Shown here piece after piece: positions 36,771-47,297 of a stretch of 64,000 nucleotides of DNA. This DNA comes from Diaporthe sp. PMI_573 (Eukaryota > Ascomycota > Sordariomycetes > Diaporthales > Diaporthaceae): NCBI GenBank assembly GCA_021399435.1, contig JAJTUP010000029.1, positions 806,001-870,000 of the forward strand, written 5' to 3'. The notes beneath the pieces are model-generated. The model worked only from the letters and a program-made list of their open reading frames with translations, made no database searches and was not told the origin of the DNA. The translations under genes were made by a program, and so were the position numbers. The stretch's first letter is position 1. Every line of letters begins with the position of its first letter.

Positions 36771-37873
36771 TTAAAAGCTCTTTCCCAAGGCATGTTTGTT
36801 CAACAGCTTGAGGGAGTTCTCTCGAAGCTTCAGAGGGCCGACCATGGAACCTCTATCATCCGTAGCCACAAAAGCAGCATACTGGGCCAACAGCGTGTTT
36901 ATGGCGACTTGCGGCGCGTACGGAAAGTCGGATCCGAAGAGGATGTGAGACGCATCCGCAAAGTCCAAAAGCCCGTGGAGCTGAGCAGCACTCGTACTTA
37001 AAGCAATATCGTAATAAAACCGACCAAAATCCTGTTTGGCTTGAACAATGTTATACCCTACCGCGCTGGCAATCTCTGGTAGTGCAAGGCTTCCGATCGC
37101 TCTCCCTGCGACGAAGGGGATGGCCCCGCCAGCGTGAGAGAGGATGATGTCGACATCTGGACACCGGCGCATTGTCTGCGTCATGACGAGGTCTACAGCC
37201 GTGCGCGTGGTTGCAATCGGATAGTCGACGACGGGCTGGGCCAAGGTGGAGGCGATGAACTTTGGCACGACCGCCAGGACACCTGGGTGAACGAAAACAA
37301 GCGCCTTATAGCTCTGGAGCTTATCCCAGATGGGAACGAAGAGAGGATCGCCGAGTAACATGTCCCCGTACGTAGTGTACGTGGTTATACCGTTGCACAG
37401 CTTCTGCGTTAGGTACAGATAGTCCAGTTCAGCGAGGGTACCGTTGACATCCCGCCAGTCTGGGAGGACTCCGAGAAATCCAAGACGCTTGGTGGACTCG
37501 GGCTCTGTCGTAGTATTCCCGAAATACTCATTCATCGTCCTGGTCAAGGCTCTAGCATCCTCGCCGGTACCTGCGATGGGGATGCCAGGAGTGGAGAGGG
37601 ACAAGATTGCTATACATAACGGTTTAGCATGAGTCTGAAAGTTGATTTTCAGAGTCCTTACTCACCGATATCTGTGTTAACCTGGTTCATAGAGCTGATC
37701 GTTGCTTCAAGTGTCCAGTTCGGAGTTAGGTAGCCGGATGGATCACCACCGGCGGCCTCCAGAGCCTCGATGTATGGAGCAGGGAGAGCGTGGATGTGGG
37801 TATCAACCCGTTCGAATGCGAGAGCAGACGTGATTGCAGCACCGAGTGCCAAGATTCTGCAAAAAGGAACCAT
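36771..37873 (-). CDS. amidohydrolase-2 family metalloenzyme (ACMSD / 6-methylsalicylate decarboxylase-like), with signal-like N-terminus
   Basis: Two exons (37873-37666, 37609-36771) give 348 residues. The metal site is visible: HIH at 26-28 in VDTHIHALP, a histidine in VFVHPG, another in LSHAGG, and the aspartate of GSDFPYAP near the end. This pattern is that of the amidohydrolase-2 (ACMSD) group, which includes decarboxylases of aromatic acids such as 6-methylsalicylate decarboxylase. Decarboxylation or hydrolysis of a ring acid is plausible but the substrate is unknown. Residues 1-19 are hydrophobic and end ALA, looking like a signal peptide, which is unusual for the family. Longer in-frame ATGs upstream (to 38131) would hide this segment internally and look like chance extension. 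Confidence 0.85.
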
Positions 37874-38640
37874 GATGACCCGAAAAAACGAATGAATGGC
37901 GTATTTAGCCGTTGAGGGCTCAAGGACTGTTGTGCACTCATGAGACAGATACCCAAGAGTCCCGTTCAGTCTTGCAGAAGCTGATATCAAATACGACAAG
38001 AGAGTTCGAATTGCCACAAGAGCACTTCGTTCCAAGAGAGAATACATCATTCGGAAAAGGGCGCGTTCCCGGTCGGAGGCAGGGGTGCAGAGTGACTCGT
38101 AGGGAATGTCAAGTAATTGAAGAATGTTCATTCGGAATCCTCTGCAGGGCCAAAGTTGGTAGTTGATCTCTAGGAGCTTGACTTTACGAATTCATCCCGA
38201 ACTTTCCGACGCCCTTACGCATTGTCAGTGCGTCGTCGGATTCATCCCGAAATCGACTAGGCCTGGCCGACAGTGTCCACTCGACTAGATCTCCGCATCG
38301 AGGCAACCGCAGGGTGTAGCTCGGGCCGCACGTTGTAATTGTTGAATCGTAGCTTGATCATGATTTATATGTGCTAGGAAGCTGGAATTTGTCCTACTAT
38401 GCGTCGCATCAACGACTGCCACCCGGTAGTGCTAGTTAGGAACACGAATGCCAAGAGTTGACGTGAAGTTGAAGACAATGGTGCAATACAGGACTTAATT
38501 CGCCATAATTAGTGAAGTATAAAGTAGGAAGTATACTCAGCAATTACTACTTATGTTAGGAGACACCATACCTAGGTATCCAGCCGGTAATACATACTAG
38601 AGTTGTAAGAAACAGTAGAGGGAGTTTAAGGGCCGAATTA
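37874..38640. other. amidohydrolase upstream region
   Basis: The last gene-bearing flank before the second RIP block. Contains one CGG-N7-CCG site and a repeated phrase TTCATCCCGAA (about 38190 and 38241). No gene seen. Confidence 0.55.
38237..38249. promoter_or_regulatory. CGG-N7-CCG site
   Basis: Reads CGG ATTCATC CCG, 364-376 bp upstream of the amidohydrolase start. The right half repeats 50 bp away without the CGG half. Confidence 0.4.
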
Positions 38641-39383
38641 AGTCAGCCGCACCCCCTTCCGCCAACCCCTGCTTCCGCCCATTCCTAACACATATATATT
38701 GTATGGATAGCTTCTTCAAAGCCCACAAGGGCCACTCTTTTAGAATATAAATACTACCCCACGCACCACAGTATGTAGTTTAGGGGGGGCCCGAGCCCCC
38801 TCCCGCCCCGCAAGGAAATGTAGAAAATTAAAGATATGTTGGAATATCACTCGGCATGGGCCATACACTGATATCCACGGCTTGGCGGAATGACTAAGCC
38901 AGCCCCCGTGGCATAGGCGTGCTTATTGTGCCCATCGTATAGAGGGCCTCCTTTCCTACTAGCTAGACAGAAAAAAACAAGTAATCAACAACCAATCCAA
39001 CTCATCGTTTACACAATACCTATATATATATACAAGAAAGCTCATTCAACACTGATCGGTAATTACTTCATGCAATCATAGATTAGCAAGAGTAAAGAGA
39101 TAAGATCGCATTCTATAGCTGCTGTTACGATTTCTATATGCTAGCTGGAAGGATTCTTATGCTATCCCCTAAAACTATACTATTGTCGCCTACCTTAGTG
39201 AGAACCAGGTAGTATAGTACTAAAAGACTTCTTATTCTCTTTATATATAAACGAATGCTACTACTATTGCCTATTATAGTGAGAACTAAATAGAAGTATA
39301 AGCTTTTATGTAAAGAGAAAAAGCAAGTATATATCCCTATATACCACAAAACTTAATACTATATAATCTGACATAGTAGCTAA
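38641..39383. other. start of second RIP block, with an LTR-like segment
   Basis: Mixed AT-rich sequence. 38837-39051 begins TGTTGGAAT and ends ATTCAACA like a small LTR, but the flanking 5-mers do not match. No coding capacity. Confidence 0.4.
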
Positions 39384-40570
39384 TGTTACGGGCAGGGCCC
39401 GTTTTCGGACTCCGGAGCTCAAGAGCTCCGGAATCCACTACAAAAGAAACGGATTCCGTACTTTCTACAACACCCTTCTTTTCTTTCTCTCTTTATCAAA
39501 CCTAGCTTAGCTACAGACCTATAGAACGTTAGCCTATACAAAACCCATCATATAAGGTTCGATCTTCTTACAACCCTCTATAATTTTAGTAGCAAAGAGG
39601 GTTACCTGTAGACTATGTTAGAAAAAGGACGAGAAACTCTAATAGATTTCTAAAAAGCCAAGTTTTCAGCATAAAAGCTTAATTTCCTACACTAAGCAGT
39701 TGAAAACTCTAACTTTATATAAGCTATCTACATAACTCTATAAAATTACAAAATATTTAACAATATAGTATGCTAGATAGTATAAAGTATATTTAAGGTA
39801 GCTATAAAAATACTCTAAGAAACTATATATAAATTTAAAAAATCCTTTTAACAAGAGATAGTACTATCTTTAAAGTCTTTATATCTAACAATAATATCTA
39901 TAAGCTTAGAACCTATTTTACTAACTAAGGCTTTTTAAACAAGCCCCTATAATTTTAATAGGCTAAGAATAGTATCTTTACTATATTTTATAAAAGCCCC
40001 CCTAGGACCCTTATAAAAAGTACTTTCTTAGTTAAAATAAAATAGAAAATTTAATAAATATACTAATTTTAAAGTTACCCTTATCTTAAAGTTAGAAATT
40101 AACAGGCCTACTAATTATATTAGAGATAATATAAAAGTATAATATAGTATTTATAAGTATCTAAAAAGTATATAGAAATTAAAGATTTATATATTTTAGG
40201 AAAATAGGGAAATTAATAAAGACTTTAACCCAAAAAAGTTAATTTTCTATATAGATTAAATATTTTTAGTAATACTATACAAGAAAAAGAGGCAAGATAA
40301 CTTAATAAAGCTTTAGCAAAAAGAAAGATAGTATTTTAACAAGTTTATTATAGATTTTAAGAGCGCCCTAATATATACTAGAAGGTATACCTAGGATAAT
40401 AACTTATATATAACCTAGCTTTAGCAGGAAATATCTAAGGTTTTAAAAAACAAGCTTATTACTATATTTCTACCCCCGGCTTTTAAAGATTATATAAAGG
40501 AAGTTTAATAAGTTGTCTAGTGATTTAAGTAAATTAATAAATTTAAGATACTGGTAATTTAATAAAGAAG
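39384..40570 (+). mobile_element. LTR-like start and gag relic of a gypsy-type element (RIP-decayed)
   Basis: TGTTACGGGC at 39384 is a typical gypsy LTR opening. About 170 bp later the sequence becomes extremely AT-rich. Near 40320-40550 a decayed plus-sense frame resembles the C-terminal part of a gag (ITIFLPPAFKDYIKEV-like). The 3' part is missing. Confidence 0.45.
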
Positions 40571-41098
40571 ACATCTGAAGGTTGGTGGATTGAATGGGAG
40601 TCAGGTAGCAGTAGGGTGCACTGAGGTCTTGTTGGGATGCTTGAGAATGGTTTGGACAACTTTGCATTGAATTTGAGTGGGCTTCTGTCAGCCCTCCTCA
40701 CAGTCCCTCCGACATGACCTCAACCCTAGGCACGCTGCGGTTGGCTCTGGTGTAGGAATGGAGGGGCTGGAAAATTTGGCCCTCAGACCCACCATCTTTG
40801 GCTTCAAACAGCCAGCCAACCCTAACCCTGACAGTAACCAAACTAAATACAGATAAACTTCAGAAATCAGGCTATCTAACAAACTAGGTTACATGCTTTT
40901 TGGGTAAGAAATAAGGGGAATGCAGAGGTTCGAAGTTAGGGTCTTAAAACAGCCCAAAAAATCGGCTCACGGCCACCAAACTCATCTGCCAGCGCGCACG
41001 CCACTAGTAAAAAGTCTAGGGTAACTCCTTCCGTGAAGTCTAGGGTAACTCCCTACGTGCAGCGCCCACACCTAAATGAGCGTTTCCGTTTAACAATA
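40571..41098. repeat. second copy of the 11252-11775 repeat, little RIP
   Basis: Nearly the same sequence and orientation as 11252-11775, ending CGTTTCCGTTTAACAA. It lacks the opposite arm. It retains CpA and CpG where its surroundings do not, so it is younger than the block around it or less exposed to RIP. Confidence 0.8.
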
Positions 41099-43350
41099 TT
41101 ATACTTGATTTATATAGGGAGCGTAAGGTCGTAATGTTAGAAAAGAGGCGCCTATTGGAACCTTATCTTAAGCTCTTTAAAGGCCCTTTATATTTCAATA
41201 TTTTCTAGGGCCAAGAGATTAATTTTTCCTAGTTTTCAGCTATATTATATCCCTTTTAATTATTTATTAAGTAGTTGTATAATTTTCGAGTAATCCCTAA
41301 TAAATCTTTAGTAGAAGTTATAGAAACCTAAAAATACTTAAATGTCACAGTAGGTAGTTAGTATTAGCTATTTCTGAATAGTCCTAATTCTATCAGGGTC
41401 TATTTAGACTCCCTTTTTTCTAACCAAAAATCCCAAAAACTCAATCTCTTCTTAAAAGAAGCAGCACTTCTTAATATTACCATATAACTCTGCTGTTATG
41501 AGACAATCTACAATTATTTATATATACTTCTCGTGCTCCTCTTTGCTTTTTAAAAAAATTAAAATATTATCTAAGTAAACAATTATATAGACATTAATAT
41601 AATTTCCTAAGACTTCTATAATAAAAGATTAAAATATAGCTAGGGCATTAATTAATTTAAATAGTACCACTTTGAATTTATAATAACTATATTATATATA
41701 GAAAGCTATCTTCTATTTGTTACCCTCTTAAATACAAATCTAATAATATACGTCTATTAAATCAATTTTAAAAAAGTACTATATACTTAATAATTAATCT
41801 AATATTTCCAAAACCAGTAATAAGAAATACCAATTTTTTATTATTACTTTGTTAAGAGCCCTATAGTCAACATAAAGTTAAAGGATTCTGTCTTTTTTTA
41901 ACACAAATAAAACTAGCATACTAGCAGGACTTTTATTATAAGCGATTTGTCCTAACTTTAAACTCTCTTTAAGCCATTTCCTTAAGACCTTAAGTTCCAT
42001 CAATAAGAGTAGGCGTAGAGGCAGAAAAAAAGGTAAAGTTTCCTTCTCTAGATCTATTATATAATCTACCTTCCTCCTTAGCAGTAGCTTCTTAGCTTTA
42101 GCTTTAATAAAAAATATCTCCATTCTCGCTAATCACGGGTATATCTAAGACAGATCTAGAGGTGGTTTCTCCTCTTTATCTATCTCTTAAGGCTCCCATT
42201 AAGGATTCTCCTCCTTTTCTATTATACTAAAAGGTTTCACTATAGGAAAGATTATATAATAATAAAAGACCTTTCCCCAATTTCTTATAAAAGACTTTAT
42301 AGTTTATTTTACTATATAAATCTCGTCCTATTAAAGCCACTAATCCTTTAGACAGCTTTTAAGCCTTATTTAAAAATATTTCAAACCTAGGGTACCTAAG
42401 AGCAAAATGGATTTTAATTAATTCCTTTAAATCACGATATAGTCTTACATTTCCTTCCTCTAATTTCCAAAATAATCCTTAAACAATAAAAAGACTTAAT
42501 AGATACTATAAGTAGGAACCTTAGTTTCTTAAACTCCTACTATAAATACTAATAACTTTATAGATAATTCAAGACTAAACTTTTTAACAAAAGAAATACT
42601 AACTAAATCTACTTATACCTATATATCTAGATTAATCTTAATATATCTTTAACCATGCTTTGTGGCCACTTTGCCAGAAATTATAAATATCTCCTAGACC
42701 TCTACTATCTCTTCTTCTACTTCCAAGTATAGTTACTAGTCCTTCTCCTTTACCTCTAATACTATTCCTATAGGTAGTTAAGAGGCACCTTAGCTCCCTC
42801 TTTCTCAGTTCTAACCTTAATAGCTCCTAGACCAATAGTTGCCGCAGCCTTATACTTAATTTACCAATACTATAGTTTCTGCCAGTACTAGGCAGTCTGG
42901 AGAATAGTAGTAGGTACTTCCACACCTATAGCATATAGTCGTCTTACCTGTTTTATCTAGAGGATTTAGCTTTAGGGTTGCTTTAAAGATACTTCTCTAA
43001 GCATTCCAATTTAGCTAGGTATAAGAACCCCTAGCTCTTAATCCTCGGCCTCTTTCTTAGCCTCGCTACTATAGATAATTTTAAGTTCCACCCCACACAT
43101 TTAAAGCACTTTCTAAAGGGCTTCCCCTTTATCCTCTCTTATTAGGGGTTCTATCAATTCCCCCCTTCTTTAAGCCTACCTCCTTATATTTCCTCTTCCT
43201 TACCTTTTCTAAAGTACTAACCTAGATTACTTAGGCAACCCTAACTATCTTATCCCTAGTCTCTAGCAAGCTTAGGGCATATTTTATTTAAATTTCCAAT
43301 AACACCTATCCTAACAGCTTTAAGAGAAAGAATTCAGCCCTCAAACTATC
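41099..43350 (-). mobile_element. gypsy-type pol relic (RIP-decayed)
   Basis: Minus-strand frames keep the RT entry segment around 41880-42120 (RRKVDYIIDLEKETLPF, then ASMLVLFVLKKD). Down to about 41500 decayed pieces of the RT palm follow, including a YLDNILIF-like active-site segment. Stops are frequent. It is a different family from the 12233 element. Upstream gag/protease parts probably fill 42200-43300. Confidence 0.65.
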
Positions 43351-43359
43351 ACTCCTTAT

Positions 43360-46300
43360 TATTATAAACCAACAAGCGTGGCACCCAAGGGACCCGTTTC
43401 AATAACCCCAGCAATCAGAATCAGATACCACAACACAACCCCGCAGGCACTTGAGGGCAAAGTCAGCAAGGCATACCAAGGCCAGGGTTAGGGTCAGGTA
43501 CCCCCTAACCAGGGTAGACCAGCAGGACCAACAAGCAGTCCAGACAACTACAAGGCTAGACCACACAAGTCAACAAGCAGTCCATATAGTCTATCACCAA
43601 CAACGAATAAAGAGTCAAAACATATAAAAACATAATCATCACCACAATAAATAGCTTTCATAGAACAGACTCTTCAGTCATCAATCTAAGTATTTAGTCT
43701 AACAACTAGATAGCCTTATAGCTAGTAATTATACTCAAAGAATTATCATGTCTTACACTACACAGTCAAGTATCACCTCTACACCATATTACTAACATAA
43801 ACCCTATAAGTTACCTACTAAACCCCACAAAGGTTTAGTATAATTATTACATTTTAACAACTCTTATTTAGTACAGCTACGTAGTTACCTACTATATAAT
43901 ATCAACAACATAATAATACCTTAGACTCCTACCACCTCCTAAGTCACCCAGACCAAGGCTAACCCTATCAAGGAAATAGGTAATTAGATTAGCTAACTCC
44001 AGTAAGAGATCATACATCTCTACATACTCTAGCAAACCAAGGCTTTCAAGATAAACAAGCCCAGCCCCTATAAGGGAAACAAGGGAACCCTCCAGGGGTT
44101 CCTTATACAATATCACACCTACTTTAAGCACAACTACCTCTAGTTTAAAACCTACCATAACAAGATCATCTTTACTAGACATTACCTTAAAGGGAACATA
44201 CTCGCTTAGTTCAAACCTACCCTAAGGGACTATCTAGAAAACAACAAAAAAGACTAGAATGATAACACTAAGAAAATCTTCAAAACCTTTAACTACTTTA
44301 AGCAAGCTCTTAAAGATACCTTTAGAGATCTTAACAAAGACAAGACTACCAAAAGATAGCTTATATAGCTTAGATAAACTAGGTTAACATTAACCTATAC
44401 AGCCTACTTTAAATAACTTACTACCTATATTAGTTAGGGAGAAGATATACTTATAAGCTAGTTTTACAAAGGACTTAAAGAAGATATTAAGGATAAAATT
44501 ACTAAGCTAGACCAACCTAATAACTTTACTAAATACATATCTATAGCTATATATATTAATAACCACCTCTTTAAGCAAAAGTAGGAATAATAGTATAAGA
44601 TACCTAATAACTTATAAAAACCTTAGAACTAGCTAAATATAAGAAGGAAGTACTAGTATAGTAGTAGCTTTCACAATAACTATCAACCCTAATACTAGTA
44701 GGGATATAATAACATAGCTAGTAGAACTCATTCAGGCCCTATAAAACTCAACATAACATAACGAAAACTAACTAGCAAAGAATACTATAACTATAGAAAG
44801 CCTAGATACTTTACAAGGGAATACCACTAGCCTAAGAAACAATAGAAGCTAGTTCTAAAAGGATAATAATAAGTTAATATAACCTAATAACAAGAGCTAC
44901 CCAAGCAGTATAGCTACTTACTTAATAAGTAATGCCTAGTATACCTAGAAGGTAGAATAAACTACATATATTAACCCAACCTCTGTATAGAATATCTAAT
45001 CTACCCTAATAAATAGGAACCCGAGAATCTAGACAACTACCTACCTAACTTAGAGCAAGTAGTAGACGCTAATAAACAACATAGAACTTTTAACTAGACC
45101 TTTTATTTTAACAATTAGTATATACTACACCTCTTAGAGAAAGAAGCCTCTAGATAGTTTTCCAAGAAACCTTAATAGGAAAGATAATTAGTAATAGGAA
45201 GACAAGGACTACTATATAATATAGTAATAAACAATAGCAACTTGGATTATTTAAGTAACAAGTACATAGGAGCAAACAACTCTCAGAATAATACCCAATA
45301 ACAACAAAACAACATATAAAAAGACCCTATTAAAAACCCCAAGGAGAACCCTAAAAGATATCTAGGATATAGCATCCCCATCACTCCAGATACTAGTACT
45401 ACTAGGATTACTATTATAGGAGTCTAGTTAATACAAGTAATGCAGGAACTTAACCAGCTACCTGAGAAGCGTAGAATAAGCAATGAACCACGCCTATAGC
45501 CAGGATACCTAGAATACAAGAAAGTCTCCTAAGCCTCCTATATCTAGAACCTCTACCATACTTACTTTAGGGAGAAAGCTAAGTTCAACCTATTTCCCTA
45601 ATACTTTAGTAAGGGACCTATCACCAGGGTATACGAAGAAGATAAGCTCTACTACTAGAAACCTAGTAAACATAATAAGGAAAAGGCCTACACTATCCTT
45701 ACCTTAAACCCTCAACTCCTACTAGAATACCTATATAATAAACAACAACCTCAAGACTACGGATCACCAGGATACCCCATTTACAAGGAATACAAGCTAA
45801 TAAGCTAGTACCACGACTAATCAGGGAAATAACATACTATAAAAACCTAGATCAAGACCTAGTAAAAATCAAAAAAAGATAATAATCGCCTATAAAGGAA
45901 TAATAGTCAATCATAAACCAACAGTTCCTATATATAACATAGATAAACAACTATACATACATTCTACTAAAGGTAGAAATCAACAAAAAAACATACAGTA
46001 TATTATTAGATAGTAGTATTTAGGGTAACTTTATATCACCAAGAATCATTAATAAGGACGAGATCCTATAGTATTAGAAGGAAGACCCTTATAGACTTAG
46101 TACTATAGAAGGTATAGAAGTAAGATATAGAAATAAAGTAATTAATATAGAGACTAATCCTCTACCTATCTTAATCTAAGGATACAAAACTTCCATAACC
46201 CTAAACATCATAGATATAGTATAGTATAAACTAATCTTAGGACTTCTATAGCTAAGAGCTAGGAATCCCTAAATTAATTAGACTACTAGCTAGATCTTTT

Positions 46301-46902
46301 AGGATAATACTATTCCCTAGAAAAAGGTAGTAATCAATAATATAGGATAAAGTTTAGTTACTAAGGATAGTAAAGAAACATGCTTAAACAAACCTACGAA
46401 TACCTCTAGAAGTAGTCAGGAAGGGACTCAGCTTTAGGAAAATAGAGAAGGATCAGACCACTTAAAGACCCTAAGGAAAGGCCAAAGCTGATCAACACAC
46501 AGCATTACTCACAAGCAAAAGACAAAGCAATACCTCCTCTACCTATATTAACATAGAGAATAAAGTACCCTAGTAAGATTTAAATAAATACTAAGAGAAT
46601 ACTATGAATTTAGAAAAGTATTTTAAGAGGAACTTAATATAGGAATTCTTAAATATAGCTAATAGGATTACAAGATACCTATATAAGAAGAAAAAACACT
46701 AAAGTTTTATAAAATCTACAAACTTAATAAAGAATAACTCAAGATACTTAGGGAGTACCTAGATAAGAACCTTAGGAAAGGATATATACAACCTTTAAAA
46801 TCCCTAGTAGGATACCTAATCCTATTCATACCTAAGAAGAATAGTAAATTATAACTTTACATAGACTATCAACAACTTAATAATATTACTCGTAAAAACG
46901 AG
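43360..46902 (+). mobile_element. 5' half of a second copy of the gypsy element, cut off inside RT
   Basis: LTR at 43360-43851 (492 bp, homologous to the 483-bp LTRs of the 12233 element in reverse orientation). Plus-sense gag relics follow (43.9-44.6 kb; LRDYLENNKKD, then FKTFNYFKQALKDTF). After these come protease, then RT entry (FIPKKN, LYIDYQQLNNITRKNE). Homology stops at 46902, directly after ITRKNE and before the expected YPLPLI. The rest of RT, RNase H, integrase and the 3' LTR are absent from the window. RIP decay ends at the same base. Confidence 0.88.
46886..46897. other. TTAC-N7-A at the insertion junction
   Basis: TTAC TCGTAAA A lies 5 bp before the gypsy/unique junction. TTAC(N7)A is the reported target form for at least one Starship captain. 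In AT-rich DNA such a match is easily fortuitous. Confidence 0.3.
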
Positions 46903-46958
46903 GTTGCGGTGTTCTGGCCGCCGGATCTGGCTGGCGCGTGCTGCTGTTTTAAGCGGCC

Positions 46959-47028
46959 TTGACACCATGGGCATATGTCCCTAATAAGTACCGTTGACAC
47001 CGTGGGCATATGTCCCTAATAAGTACCG
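46959..47028. repeat. 35-bp tandem duplication at the left end of the inserted DNA
   Basis: Copies 46959-46993 and 46994-47028 differ at one base (CACCATGGG versus CACCGTGGG). They begin 56 bp inside the junction and end about 270 bp before the recombinase ATG. They could be recombinase-binding subterminal repeats or promoter elements. Confidence 0.85.
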
Positions 47029-47297
47029 TGTACCTACGGCCGGCTACATGGCCTTTTGTGTCCCTTTTTGAAATTCAGGATTGCACTGCCGGCTTTCCGG
47101 GAGCCAGTCAGTCCCAGCTCTTTGATCCCACTACAAAATGGGCTTGCGCCGCGCTCCTCCCTTCTCTCCTGACACAATCTCCAGAATTCGAGACTCAGGC
47201 TGTTCGAGTTACCTCCCTCAAAAGTGCTCTTCCCGGTTGGACACCTTCAAACCCACCGCCTACCTCTACCATATTGGTCACTCCTTTTCCCTGCACA

